Shown here: piece after piece, positions 55,116-64,000 of the stretch
Layout of the letters: the number at the start of each line of letters is the position of its first letter
Numbering within the stretch: the first letter of the stretch is position 1
From: Providencia hangzhouensis
Lineage (GTDB): Bacteria > Pseudomonadota > Gammaproteobacteria > Enterobacterales > Enterobacteriaceae
Assembly: GCF_029193595.2 (NCBI RefSeq)
Contig: NZ_CP135052.1
Location: forward strand, 3,782,001 to 3,846,000
Direction of reading: 5' to 3'
Length of the DNA stretch: 64,000 bases
Made by a program: the position numbers and the translations under genes
Notes under the pieces: generated by a model
Seen by the model: only the letters and a program-made list of their open reading frames with translations
What the model was told of the DNA's origin: nothing
The model's database searches: none

Positions 55116-58100
55116 ATGCCTACCCCTTCTCCGACTGCATTTTCAAGGATAACTCGCACATCAGGACGCACGAATAGCATACTTACCATTGCTTTTCCTT
55201 TGTTATTTATTCTAATAACAACATTGATTTGGAGTGCAGAGCGAATTGTTCAACAAGAAACTAAACGCCTAGAAGTCGATTTTAGGTCACTAATAGGCTA
55301 TATCAATGAACAAGAAAAGTTTTTACGATCTTTAAATAAGCAAAATCAAGATTTAATAGAGTTAGTTGAAAGCCGAACCTATGCAATACAAGAACAGTTC
55401 TTACCAACAAGGTCGCCATTATATCTACTCGAAGGTAAAGAATCTTTAGTTGCAATGCCATTTACCCTAGCTTGTGACAAGAGTTTAGAGTGTTCCAACG
55501 TTCCCAGTATATTATTTTCTTTAGGGGCCTATTTAGCTGATTACTATTCTACTTTTTGGGGAGGCTCATATTTTCCAGCTGCTGCAGTATTTTTTGTCAA
55601 CGAACACGACCAAATTAGTATCAGCGTTCCTTCCGTTGGAACAGTTTTAGGAAATGAATCTATTTCTCCAAATTTGTATTACTCCGTCATTGATAGTATT
55701 AGAAAAAATTTACCTACTATTCATGCTCAATTTTTAGAATCACAAGAAAGCGATTCAAAAGACATTATCTGGTTACGTCCTGAGCCATTTGATCATATTC
55801 TCATTGGGATCATCCCTGCTGGTTTTGATGAACATTTATGGCAGAATGCTCACATTTCTCCTAAAAATATTTATGCAGTTAGTATGTTAAGCCAAGCAAG
55901 GCTTAGCGTGCTGGAGCGAATGTTAAACCCCACACTCACACATCAATTTTGGCTGATTCATGCAAAATATGGTCAGCTACTTGGAACAACCCAAGCACCT
56001 GAAGAAGAAGCATTAGAAGGTATTTTCTATACCAGAGATGGCCTAGTTCTTAAACTTTCATCTAAAACTGATGAATGGACTGGATATTATAGAATTAGTT
56101 ATGCGGCTTTTTTTGAAGACAACCTGTGGCTTCCTATCAGTTTAGTTATTGCACTTTTCTTTAGTTTATTTTGTGGATGGGGATATCACCGCTGGTACCA
56201 ACGAAAAATATTACAACCCGCAATAGACTCCCAGCAAGCTATCTTAGAAAATGAATCTTTTAACCAAACACTTATTGCGACAACCCCTATCGGCTTATGT
56301 GTAATAGATAAAGAAACCCAGCAGTTACGCTTTGCGAATGAGTTAGCTCGTTATTGGCTAAAAATAACCAATATATCTACTCCCCACGACTCAAATGAAT
56401 ATAATGAATTACTTATCAAGGTTCTTTCTGACACAGAACAGGTTAAAACTAATTTAAAGTCTGGGGAACATGTTCTTTATGTCGTAAGCACAGCAACTTA
56501 TTACCAGCAGCGCCCTGTTATTTTATGCGCATTTACTGATATTACGATCCAAGCAGAAACTGAAAAACAACTTGATGATGCTAAGCGACTTGCAGAAGAA
56601 GCCAACCGAGCTAAATCCACATTTTTAGCAACAATGAGCCATGAAATACGAACCCCACTTTATGGTCTAATAGGTACATTAGAATTACTGGCAAATACCT
56701 CTCTTTCATCTCAACAAGCTCACTTTATTGATCGAATATCAACAACATCCCAATTACTTATGCAGTTAATTGGTGATATTTTAGATATTAGCAAAATAGA
56801 AGCTAATCAAATTCAAATTCATAATCAACCATTTGATTTATTAGAATTAGTGCAACAAACTGTTCAGTTATATCAAGGAATTGCTCAGCAAAAAGGGTTG
56901 CTCCTATTTGCTATTATTGACCCAAATGTACAAGCAAATAGAGTTGGTGACTCTGCCCGACTGCAACAAATTTTAGGTAATTTACTCAGTAATGCGATTA
57001 AATTTACCCACAGAGGTACTGTTACTATTGAACTTAAAAGAAGTAATAAAAATAATATATTACTACGTGTCAGTGATACAGGTGTTGGAATTAGCCCTGA
57101 ACAACAAATAAAATTATTTGAGCCATTTTATCAAGCTCATTCAGAAATTCATGCTTATGGTGGTACTGGCTTAGGTCTATTTATTTGCTCTAAGCTTATC
57201 AAATTGATGGATGGGCAAATAAGTTTACAAAGCGAAACTGGAGTTGGTAGCTCGTTTCTCGTGACACTACCTTTAGCACTCGATATACAGCAAACACACT
57301 GGCTATCACTCAAAAACACCAATATTTGGTTGCAAACCCCAAACCCATTATTGACTGAAAATATAACGCAATGGCTAAAACGTTGGGGGGCCAATGTATA
57401 TTTCACAGAAAATAGCCTCCCCATAGATACCTCATCCGTTATTGCCGTCGGCATCTTAATTCCATCGTTTCCTCTGCCAACTAATTGGGATGGGCAACTA
57501 TGGGTAAGCACTGAAATGAATTTCAGACTATCCGAGTTAAATCAGCAGTTATTCTTACTACAAAATAATAAAGAACCGATCCCCCTTATTTGTCCAACAT
57601 CTCGTATACAAACTCATATGCATAAATACCCGCTTCGCGTTTTAATTGCTGAAGATAACCCCATTAACCAAGTTGTTCTACAAGAGCAACTTGAACTACT
57701 TGGTTGTAAGGTATTTATTGCCAATGATGGTGAAGAAGCGTTGGTGATCTGGGATAACGAAATTGTTGATATCATCCTTACAGACGTTAATATGCCTTAT
57801 CGTAATGGTTATGAGCTTGCACAGCAGCTGCGCAGTGAAGGCGAAACATGCCCGATTGTTGGTGTTACTGCTAATGGATTAAAAGAAGAAGAAGAGCGAT
57901 GCCTAGAATCTGGAATGGATTCATGGCTTGTAAAACCTATAGAGCTAGAAACCTTAGTTCAATTGTTCAACCGTTTATTCCCGATTTACTCCTCCTCAGC
58001 TTCAGAAATGGGGCCAATAAAAGTGATTAACCCGCTAAATGGGGAAGATAGAGAAAAAATTATTCGTCATTTTGTGAGCGATATTACTCAATTTTGCCAA

Positions 58101-58322
58101 GCGGTTGAAAATAACAACACAGAAGAATTAAAACAGTTATCCCATCGTATCCGTGGTGCATTAATTAGTGTTGAACAACGTGAGTTAGCTAATCAGCTTC
58201 GTGAGTTTGAAACAGCATTAGATTCACGGACATCAACATACATTGATACCCAGATTAGTCAGAATATCTGCAACCAATTAGCTAATTGGATAAAAAAAAT
58301 TAGTCAAACAAATGATGTGTGA
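55116..58322 (+). CDS. Hybrid sensor histidine kinase (HisKA-HATPase-REC-HPt)
   Basis: A 1068-residue membrane phosphorelay kinase. Numbering from ATG 55116: helix 1 about residues 18-40, a large periplasmic region to about 335, helix 2 (LPISLVIALFFSLFCGWGYH), a PAS-like domain (about 380-480), HisKA with His509 in TMSHEIRTP, HATPase with NLLSNAIKF, DTGVGISPEQ and GGTGLGLFI, REC with Asp890 in ILTDVNMPY, and HPt with His1010 in SHRIRG. The layout is that of EvgS/BvgS/ArcB-type kinases. A TTG at 55089 is a possible alternative start. The signal is unknown; the convergent response regulator is the obvious partner. Confidence 0.9.
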   Translation: MPTPSPTAFSRITRTSGRTNSILTIAFPLLFILITTLIWSAERIVQQETKRLEVDFRSLIGYINEQEKFLRSLNKQNQDLIELVESRTYAIQEQFLPTRSPLYLLEGKESLVAMPFTLACDKSLECSNVPSILFSLGAYLADYYSTFWGGSYFPAAAVFFVNEHDQISISVPSVGTVLGNESISPNLYYSVIDSIRKNLPTIHAQFLESQESDSKDIIWLRPEPFDHILIGIIPAGFDEHLWQNAHISPKNIYAVSMLSQARLSVLERMLNPTLTHQFWLIHAKYGQLLGTTQAPEEEALEGIFYTRDGLVLKLSSKTDEWTGYYRISYAAFFEDNLWLPISLVIALFFSLFCGWGYHRWYQRKILQPAIDSQQAILENESFNQTLIATTPIGLCVIDKETQQLRFANELARYWLKITNISTPHDSNEYNELLIKVLSDTEQVKTNLKSGEHVLYVVSTATYYQQRPVILCAFTDITIQAETEKQLDDAKRLAEEANRAKSTFLATMSHEIRTPLYGLIGTLELLANTSLSSQQAHFIDRISTTSQLLMQLIGDILDISKIEANQIQIHNQPFDLLELVQQTVQLYQGIAQQKGLLLFAIIDPNVQANRVGDSARLQQILGNLLSNAIKFTHRGTVTIELKRSNKNNILLRVSDTGVGISPEQQIKLFEPFYQAHSEIHAYGGTGLGLFICSKLIKLMDGQISLQSETGVGSSFLVTLPLALDIQQTHWLSLKNTNIWLQTPNPLLTENITQWLKRWGANVYFTENSLPIDTSSVIAVGILIPSFPLPTNWDGQLWVSTEMNFRLSELNQQLFLLQNNKEPIPLICPTSRIQTHMHKYPLRVLIAEDNPINQVVLQEQLELLGCKVFIANDGEEALVIWDNEIVDIILTDVNMPYRNGYELAQQLRSEGETCPIVGVTANGLKEEEERCLESGMDSWLVKPIELETLVQLFNRLFPIYSSSASEMGPIKVINPLNGEDREKIIRHFVSDITQFCQAVENNNTEELKQLSHRIRGALISVEQRELANQLREFETALDSRTSTYIDTQISQNICNQLANWIKKISQTNDV

Positions 58323-58953
58323 GGCAATAACTGATTAACGCTTGATTATTATCAACACCCAATTTACGCATTGCAGCATTTTTCTGTAGGCTGATAGTTT
58401 TATCACTGCGGTTTAATTGCTTAGCAATATCAACAATAGGCTTACCTTGAACAAAAAGGCGCAGTACCTCAAGTTCACGAGGTGATAATGTCTTTACCCT
58501 ATCATTTAATGTTACTGCATTACGGCTTTTTAATGTCGTTGTCATATCTGCAACAGGAACACGATATTGGCGACCTTGCCCCGCTAATGTGATAGCTTTC
58601 ATCAGGTCACCTAATGGTGCCTCTTTTGACACCACCGCACTCACCCCAGAATCATATAACATTTGTACAATCATTGGGTTAGATACCATCGTTAATACAA
58701 TCACTGCAATATTTGGATATTGACGACGTAAAAATTGAATATAATTCTGTCCATCGCTAGATTGGGTATTATTAGGCATCATATAATCAGTTACGATCAC
58801 ATCAACCTCATTTTTTTTCAAAAAAGCAAATAGTTCAGCATCCTGAGTGTAAGCACCTAAAATGTCTAAATTCATTGATTGAGAAAGTGTATCTTTCAAA
58901 CCTGAAAGCACAATGGGATGATCATCAACTAATACTAATTTGAGTTTTTTCAT
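58300..58953 (-). CDS. LuxR/NarL-family response regulator, RcsB-like
   Basis: A 217-residue regulator: REC domain with acidic pocket VDDHP and phosphoacceptor Asp56 in VTDYMMP, Lys in VSKEAP, and a C-terminal LuxR-type HTH (LSPRELEVLRLFVQGKPIVD, IAKQLNRSDKTISLQKNAAM RKLGV). Its overall look, including NRSDKTISLQKNAAMRKLGV, is close to RcsB. It faces the hybrid kinase gene and its stop codon lies inside that gene's end, overlapping by 23 bp. Probable final acceptor of the kinase phosphorelay, and a likely regulator of the neighbouring fimbriae. Confidence 0.9.
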   Translation of the reverse strand: MKKLKLVLVDDHPIVLSGLKDTLSQSMNLDILGAYTQDAELFAFLKKNEVDVIVTDYMMPNNTQSSDGQNYIQFLRRQYPNIAVIVLTMVSNPMIVQMLYDSGVSAVVSKEAPLGDLMKAITLAGQGRQYRVPVADMTTTLKSRNAVTLNDRVKTLSPRELEVLRLFVQGKPIVDIAKQLNRSDKTISLQKNAAMRKLGVDNNQALISYCLTHHLFD

Positions 58954-59024
58954 TTAATAATACTCAGCATCAGAATATATATATATTCAATATAACACCA
59001 TAGAAAAAATGTCAATTAACACTC

Positions 59025-60008
59025 TTAATATGAAACAACAACTCGAACTGTTTTAGAAAACGAACCAGAAGCGATAGTACTGCCCGCTATCTTGCTTAAT
59101 GTCGCAGTAAAAGGGACATTAATCGGTGATTGTGGCATGATTTCACCAATACTGTAGCTTTCATTATAGTTAATATCAGTTGAATTACGGGTTAATAGTG
59201 TTTGTAACCCATTGCCCATATCAAGATATTTTCCACCTAGCACCGTATTATTATTGGGTTCAAAACGTACTGATATATTTAGCCCTGTTTCGCAGTCTTG
59301 TGGCACTGACATACCTAAATTAAAAGTTCGGCTAACCACTTCTCCCGCATTCATTTGTTTAGGTGAAATTGAGTCAAAGTTTACACTTCCCCCATTAGAA
59401 GCCGTGATATTCACCGCAGGTGCAGGGCAGAGCAAGGTTAAGCTACCTTTAATTCGCACATAAGTTGGCCCGCCTAAATCCTTACCTAAATAATCCACAT
59501 GGGTTCCTAATAAAAATAGCCCTGTATCAAAAGGTTTAAGAGCGTTTGCCCCCTTATAAACATAAAAGTTATACATGAAAGCAATATTGCGTGTAATTCC
59601 TGTTTCTGGTTGACTCCAATACCCCAAATAAATATTTGGAACAGTTGGGTTGGTTATCGTTACTGGACTAGGAGATGAAATTGCATTTTGTTGCGTCACA
59701 CTGACACCACTATTAATCAATAATGTTTTAATTGCAGTTGGCATTGTATTTTTAAAGTAAACGGCATTAGTTGTACTTGATGAGCCAGTAAACTCACATC
59801 TCACTGATATATATGAGCTCAATGCTGATGTCAATAAGGTACCATTTGGAATTGAAGTACTACTATTTGTAATATCAAAGGTTAATTCTTGTTCTATAGT
59901 TGTAGCTCCTGAACTCGGTATACAATTATTAACCGCAGCTACTGATTGAAAACTTAGCAAAAATAAAAATAATATAGCGAATGAATTTATTTTATTAAAA
60001 ATTAACAT
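59025..60008 (-). CDS. Fimbrial tip adhesin-like subunit
   Basis: A 327-residue secreted protein with a signal peptide (FAILFLFLLSFQSVAA) and two parts: an N-terminal receptor-binding-like half with a Cys pair, and a C-terminal pilin half beginning about LLCPAPAVNITASNGGSVNF and ending KTVRVVVSY, the donor-strand-compatible C-terminus of fimbrial adhesins. Last gene of the operon, 3 bp after the chaperone gene. Ligand unknown. Confidence 0.8.
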   Translation of the reverse strand: MLIFNKINSFAILFLFLLSFQSVAAVNNCIPSSGATTIEQELTFDITNSSTSIPNGTLLTSALSSYISVRCEFTGSSSTTNAVYFKNTMPTAIKTLLINSGVSVTQQNAISSPSPVTITNPTVPNIYLGYWSQPETGITRNIAFMYNFYVYKGANALKPFDTGLFLLGTHVDYLGKDLGGPTYVRIKGSLTLLCPAPAVNITASNGGSVNFDSISPKQMNAGEVVSRTFNLGMSVPQDCETGLNISVRFEPNNNTVLGGKYLDMGNGLQTLLTRNSTDINYNESYSIGEIMPQSPINVPFTATLSKIAGSTIASGSFSKTVRVVVSY

Positions 60009-60011
60009 AAT

Positions 60012-60737
60012 TTATCTCTTATCCTTTTCATTTGATAAGGAGCAAGTTGTATTACATGTATATTTCAATAAGTTTGGTGTTCCATAATCATCAATATAAG
60101 TAATAACCATTTTCGGCGATTTCACTTGTTTATCTGATAGAAAATATGTTGAATTGCTATTTGGCTTTATGACAATTTCTTTAAAATCAGGAACTTTAGA
60201 TTCATTATCATTAACATTAATCACAACAATGTGATAGGGTGTCGGGTTAGTTAATTTTAACGAGTTTCCCATTTTTTCCACTTTCAATTCTTTCTGCCAA
60301 TCATTGTTAGGGTATTTTTTCAATTCACTTGGACGATAAAATAATTTAAAGCGTGATTGAATAACAATTTCAACAGCATTTTCTAGTTTAGTTTTCGGTG
60401 GAATACCCAAGACATTAAAGTAAAATAAAGACTCTTGGTTGTTCGGTATTTTCACGTCATTTTTTGATAAACTAATTCTAACCTGTTTCTTTTGATTCGC
60501 TTCAACACGTTGCAGTAAAGGCAAAGCAATTAGTGGCTCTGAAATTTTTTCACCATTTTCATTCTCGACCCATGACTGAACTAAATAAGGGTCTTTTTTA
60601 TCAATATTCTCAATCACAACGCTAACACCTTTACTTGCTTCATCATAAATAACGCGAGTACGGTCAACAGAAATTGATGCATGTGTGTATGTGCTAATCA
60701 AGATTAAAGCACTTATTATTAATTTAAATTTTTTCAT
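60012..60737 (-). CDS. Periplasmic fimbrial chaperone (PapD family)
   Basis: A 241-residue precursor with signal peptide MKKFKLIISALILISTYTHA. The two Ig-like domains show SVDRTRVIYDEASKGVSVVI with the conserved arginine, the donor strand region ESLFYFNVLGIPPK, and IVIQSRFKLFYRP with the conserved lysine/arginine cleft. Short C-terminal extension with two cysteines (TCNTTCS). Lies 6 bp after the usher gene and just before the adhesin gene. Confidence 0.92.
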   Translation of the reverse strand: MKKFKLIISALILISTYTHASISVDRTRVIYDEASKGVSVVIENIDKKDPYLVQSWVENENGEKISEPLIALPLLQRVEANQKKQVRISLSKNDVKIPNNQESLFYFNVLGIPPKTKLENAVEIVIQSRFKLFYRPSELKKYPNNDWQKELKVEKMGNSLKLTNPTPYHIVVINVNDNESKVPDFKEIVIKPNSNSTYFLSDKQVKSPKMVITYIDDYGTPNLLKYTCNTTCSLSNEKDKR

Positions 60738-60743
60738 GATTTT

Positions 60744-63224
60744 CTATTCTTTATTACAGGTTATATTCTTACTGGCTAAATGGCTTTGTTTTCCTAACAT
60801 AATTCGACATGACTGGTCACCACTCCATTTAACCGTTAATTTTTGATCTGGTTGGAAGCCCGTTAAATAAACTTGCCCTTCCTCTGCAATCATTCCCAAT
60901 ACACTATTATTATCAGAGCCATAAACTAAAGCACCAAATGGAGGCGTATTTCCGTCAGGGAATTTAATTGTAACTAACGCTTTTTCCCCCACTAATGTAT
61001 TGAGTTTTGAATAACCAACCGCGCCATCAGTTAAATTTGATTCAATCACGCTGTCATCAATGCTGACATTGTCTGGTACATTATTAAGGTCTACATACTG
61101 GGTCGACCTATAATAGGTTGGAACATTACTAATTGCGGCTAAACCAAACCCATTCGTAACTGATTCATTTTTATTAATTGATACCCCTTTCGCTTTATCT
61201 GTATCAATAACCATACGAGCTTGGTTATCATAAACTCGTCGGTGTAAGACTGGGCCTTGGTTGGTAATCGTCAAGGAGCCATCTAGTGACCCACTTAATG
61301 TATGGTAATCTTCACCATACGATCCCGTTAGTTGTGCAGTACCATATTGCGTATCACGATAAACGGATGCATTCATTGCCGCATTTTCAAAAAGGTCTTT
61401 ACTTGATAAACCTAAGCTAACATTATTGTCATTAATTTTAGAATTGTAATTAATATTACTATTATATTTTTTATCAATATCATTATAAGAACTAAAGTAT
61501 TGAATCCGTGAGTTTCTTTCACCACCAAATGGTATACTTAACGAAAGATATGCTTGCTTAGAGCGTTTACCTTTTACGTAGCTACTTTCACCAATTGATA
61601 ATGATAAAATCGCATTATTTATAAAACTTGTATTTATGGTTTTATTAAACGATAAATTGAGAGTATTGTTATTTTTTGATTCTTTCCAATAACTTTCCCG
61701 TGAGTAACTTAAACTTATATCTGCCTGTAAATCAGGGAGTTGTTGTGTAAAAGAAGTCGTAAATACATTTTTCTGCCGATAATGTGGCGTTAACGGAGTT
61801 TCTTTTAAGCTAATATAATCATTCACTGACATAAAGCCTTCATTAGAAAACTGGTACCCTGTTAAATCCAGTCGACTCGAATTTGAAAAACGTTTTGCAT
61901 AATTAATACGGTAACTTTCACCAGTACGTAAAGCGATATCCTGTAGTTGATTCTTCGACTGTGTAATATCAAAAGATATTGCACCAAAACGTTCCATATT
62001 TACCCCAACACCTGCATTATAGGCATGATATTCATCATTAGAGGTTGCAAAAATACCACCAAAAATAGATAAATTGTTGAGGATCCCCCAAGAAGCTTCA
62101 GTTGATATAAAGTCATCATTGATGTTTTTATATCCCATTGGGTCTAACCGGCCTGCATTCAGTTTATATTGCACCATGCCTGGGCGTGTTAAAAAAGGAA
62201 TATTGGTCGAGGAAACTTGGTACTCACGTATAGAGCCATCTTCTTCTGTAATTTTAACATCAAGAGTCCCTGATAAAGAGGAACTCAAATTATCAATTGA
62301 AAAAGGCCCTGGTGCCACTTTCATTTGATTCAAGATACGTCCATTTTGTGAGATAGTGACTGTCGCATTACTTGTCGCGGTTCCTGTGACACTCGGTGCA
62401 TACCCCCTTAGAGAAGCCGGTAGCATGTTCTCATCCGTAAAGACACTAACGCCGTTAAAGCGTACAGAATCAAATACATTACTTACTGTATAATACTTAC
62501 CCGCAAAAAATTTTGCGGATAAACTAGGTAAATCTGTAAATAAATAAGTTTGCACCCATTTAAAATTATCATTTTTATTATCATTAAAATCTTTTTGATA
62601 TTGATAATTACTGCGAACACGCCAACGCCCTACATTCGCACCAATAGAACCGAATGAGCTAAAATTATTAATATCTCGAGCATTCTTATACTTAATATAG
62701 TTTTCAACAAAGTTGTAATCCAATACGAGTGCATTAACTCCAACTTCCCGTTGCATGGGCGGAACCCAATTGTCATCAGAATACTGAAAATAAGCTTGAG
62801 GTATTGAAAGCATTAACTCTTGCTTTTCATCATCGAATCTTGCCTGAATATTTTTATCCTGTGATGCAAGATCATAACACTGACCATTTTCCCATGTTGG
62901 TACTTCTTTAATAAATTCTTCTTTTAACCCAATAACTTCTACTAAGTTTCTAGAAATACAAGGTTGTATATTTTCGTCTTTATTTAAAAAGTTTATTTGA
63001 TCAAAATAATTGATTCTTCGACCATTTACCGATACATTAGAAAAATAAGAACCTTCACTAATTTTATTTTTCTCAAATGCACTTAAATCTATATGAGTAT
63101 TACCCAAAATAGATAATGCGTCTTCATTAAATTGAACAGAATCCGCATTAACATAGTAAGTGTAAAACAATAAACTAGATACTAAACTAGTCACTATGTT
63201 TTTATTAAAATTGTTCTTTTTCAT
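60744..63224 (-). CDS. Outer-membrane fimbrial usher (FimD/PapC family)
   Basis: Builds and anchors the pilus. The ATG at 63224 gives MKKNNFNKNIVTSLVSSLLF, a signal peptide; a TTG at 63233 is the longer alternative. About 826 residues: N-terminal chaperone-binding domain (VQFNEDALSILG onward), 24-strand barrel with plug (TATSNATVTISQNGRILNQM), and C-terminal domains with FPDGNTPPFGALVYGSDN and a terminal Cys pair (SCRIMLG ... NITCNKE). Length is typical of ushers. Confidence 0.93.
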   Translation of the reverse strand: MKKNNFNKNIVTSLVSSLLFYTYYVNADSVQFNEDALSILGNTHIDLSAFEKNKISEGSYFSNVSVNGRRINYFDQINFLNKDENIQPCISRNLVEVIGLKEEFIKEVPTWENGQCYDLASQDKNIQARFDDEKQELMLSIPQAYFQYSDDNWVPPMQREVGVNALVLDYNFVENYIKYKNARDINNFSSFGSIGANVGRWRVRSNYQYQKDFNDNKNDNFKWVQTYLFTDLPSLSAKFFAGKYYTVSNVFDSVRFNGVSVFTDENMLPASLRGYAPSVTGTATSNATVTISQNGRILNQMKVAPGPFSIDNLSSSLSGTLDVKITEEDGSIREYQVSSTNIPFLTRPGMVQYKLNAGRLDPMGYKNINDDFISTEASWGILNNLSIFGGIFATSNDEYHAYNAGVGVNMERFGAISFDITQSKNQLQDIALRTGESYRINYAKRFSNSSRLDLTGYQFSNEGFMSVNDYISLKETPLTPHYRQKNVFTTSFTQQLPDLQADISLSYSRESYWKESKNNNTLNLSFNKTINTSFINNAILSLSIGESSYVKGKRSKQAYLSLSIPFGGERNSRIQYFSSYNDIDKKYNSNINYNSKINDNNVSLGLSSKDLFENAAMNASVYRDTQYGTAQLTGSYGEDYHTLSGSLDGSLTITNQGPVLHRRVYDNQARMVIDTDKAKGVSINKNESVTNGFGLAAISNVPTYYRSTQYVDLNNVPDNVSIDDSVIESNLTDGAVGYSKLNTLVGEKALVTIKFPDGNTPPFGALVYGSDNNSVLGMIAEEGQVYLTGFQPDQKLTVKWSGDQSCRIMLGKQSHLASKNITCNKE

Positions 63225-63275
63225 TAGCCGCAATATTCTATAATGGATTTATTGAATGAACTCATATAACTGAAA

Positions 63276-63305
63276 ATGCTGTGAAGCAATTGCTATACAC
63301 AGCAT
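63276..63305 (-). terminator. Hairpin between pilin and usher genes, probable attenuator
   Basis: On the minus strand ATGCTGTG pairs with CACAGCAT around a loop holding the palindrome AGCAATTGCT, followed by TTTcag. It lies 50 bp after the pilin stop. Partial termination here would raise pilin over usher. Confidence 0.6.
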
Positions 63306-63355
63306 AATCAGCAAATATAAGATTTATTATTTTTTTAATGTTTTTATATTAATAC

Positions 63356-63889
63356 TTATTGGTAATCTAAAACGTAAGCGACTGTAGATTTAACAGAACC
63401 GGCTGTAGCTGCACCTAATGCCTGCATACGAGCAGATAAATTAATAACATTTGTCCCTGCGTTTAAGCTTTGCTCAACAGTATCATTTGTTTTTAAATTT
63501 GTTCCACTTGCATTTTGGAATAACACACCAACATTGGTAGCAGTACCAGTACTTGCCCATAAGGTGCCAGCTGCATCCATTTGGCCCGTAAATTTAACTG
63601 TTACTTTAGAATAATCAGTACCACTTGCGGTAGGGTCCAAAATACAATCCGTTAATTCTAATGTGAAATCAACATTTGGACCTTGTGAACCAGCTGTTTG
63701 TAATGATGCCGCTGGAACAGAACCTAATTGAACTTCTTTGTTAACAGAAGAAGGAGCAATGGTACAAGCACCAGTATTCACAGTACCATTGAATTCAATA
63801 GTACCGCTTCCTACATCCGCAGCAAATGAAGTTGATGCAGCAGTGAATGTTAATGCGATAATTGAAGATGCTAATAGCGTCTTTTTCAT
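63356..63889 (-). CDS. Major fimbrial subunit (type 1-like pilin)
   Basis: A 177-residue precursor with signal peptide MKKTLLASSIIALTFTAAST (cleavage after SFA). Mature features are GSGTIEFNGTVNTGACTIAP, the second cysteine in LTDCILDP forming the pilin disulfide, and the C-terminal TVAYVLDYQ with the penultimate tyrosine. First gene of the operon, with two inverted repeats upstream that may be regulatory. Confidence 0.92.
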   Translation of the reverse strand: MKKTLLASSIIALTFTAASTSFAADVGSGTIEFNGTVNTGACTIAPSSVNKEVQLGSVPAASLQTAGSQGPNVDFTLELTDCILDPTASGTDYSKVTVKFTGQMDAAGTLWASTGTATNVGVLFQNASGTNLKTNDTVEQSLNAGTNVINLSARMQALGAATAGSVKSTVAYVLDYQ

Positions 63890-63923
63890 TTTAAACCCTT
63901 ATTTCATGATATTATTAATATAT

Positions 63924-63976
63924 ACTAAGGCAATACCTTAGTTGGTACACAGCCATATCAATAGTTTTATTGATAT
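63924..63976. promoter_or_regulatory. Two inverted repeats upstream of the pilin gene
   Basis: ACTAAGG-caata-CCTTAGT (63924-63942) and ATATCAATA-gttt-TATTGATAT (63955-63976) are both perfect. They lie 35 and 66 bp before the pilin start and could be operators for a dimeric regulator, or one end of an invertible element whose other end is outside the window. Confidence 0.5.
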
Positions 63977-64000
63977 AACTAGAATTTAGTTAACTTTATT

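Overview
The window reads as a chromosomal segment of a low-GC enterobacterium of the family Morganellaceae, most likely Providencia. The core genes follow the E. coli order in two blocks: ftsXEY-rsmD-yhhLMN-zntA-tusA-yhhQ, and epmA-frdABCD-sugE-efp-epmB-yjeI-groEL/ES-fxsA-aspA-dcuA-yjdC-tRNA-Phe. Coding is AT-rich, the sialic acid transporter is very close (from memory) to Proteus mirabilis SiaT, and two MrpJ-type regulators, a Proteus/Providencia hallmark, are present. I cannot fix the species from sequence alone.

Layout. 1-10 kb: cell division and SRP receptor genes (ftsX partial, ftsE, ftsY with an expanded tandem-repeat A domain), rsmD, three small membrane/unknown genes, zntA behind a ZntR promoter, an Rpn-family nuclease gene with a plausible internal start, tusA, and yhhQ behind a preQ1-I type III-like riboswitch. 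10-17.3 kb: anaerobic glycerol-3-phosphate regulon, glpABC divergent from glpT-glpQ, with GlpR- and CRP-like sites between them. 17.3-22.4 kb: epmA and the fumarate reductase operon. 22.4-28.1 kb: accessory block holding a collapsed tetR/tetA-like scar, then three LuxR-type regulators interleaved with two MHS-family transporters, and an Nlp-like small DNA-binding protein. 28.2-42.8 kb: gdx/sugE under a guanidine-II riboswitch, eamA, btsT-yjiX with an imperfect tandem repeat between them, efp/epmB, yjeI, groESL behind a sigma-32-type promoter, fxsA, aspA, dcuA, an orphan MrpJ-like regulator and yjdC.

42.9-53.9 kb is a genomic island. It starts at the 3' end of tRNA-Phe and ends at a 58-bp imperfect copy of the tRNA 3' end plus its terminator. 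Inside is a complete sialic acid utilisation set: outer-membrane channel NanC, mutarotase NanM, transporter SiaT, anomerase NanQ, lyase NanA, kinase NanK, epimerase NanE, and an RpiR-family regulator. A shared palindrome (consensus about TGGAGTTATACTTCA) sits before nanM, nanE and nanA and is the likely operator. No integrase is visible. The right end carries a methyltransferase gene and decayed genes.

54-64 kb: a second MrpJ-type regulator, a large BvgS/EvgS-like hybrid sensor kinase, a convergent RcsB-like response regulator whose stop overlaps the kinase gene, and a four-gene chaperone-usher fimbrial operon (subunit, usher, chaperone, tip adhesin) that probably is the target of this regulatory set. 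The best candidates for new biology are the regulator/transporter cluster at 22.7-27.7 kb, the tRNA-Phe sialic acid island, the Rpn internal start, and the MrpJ/kinase/response-regulator/fimbria neighbourhood.
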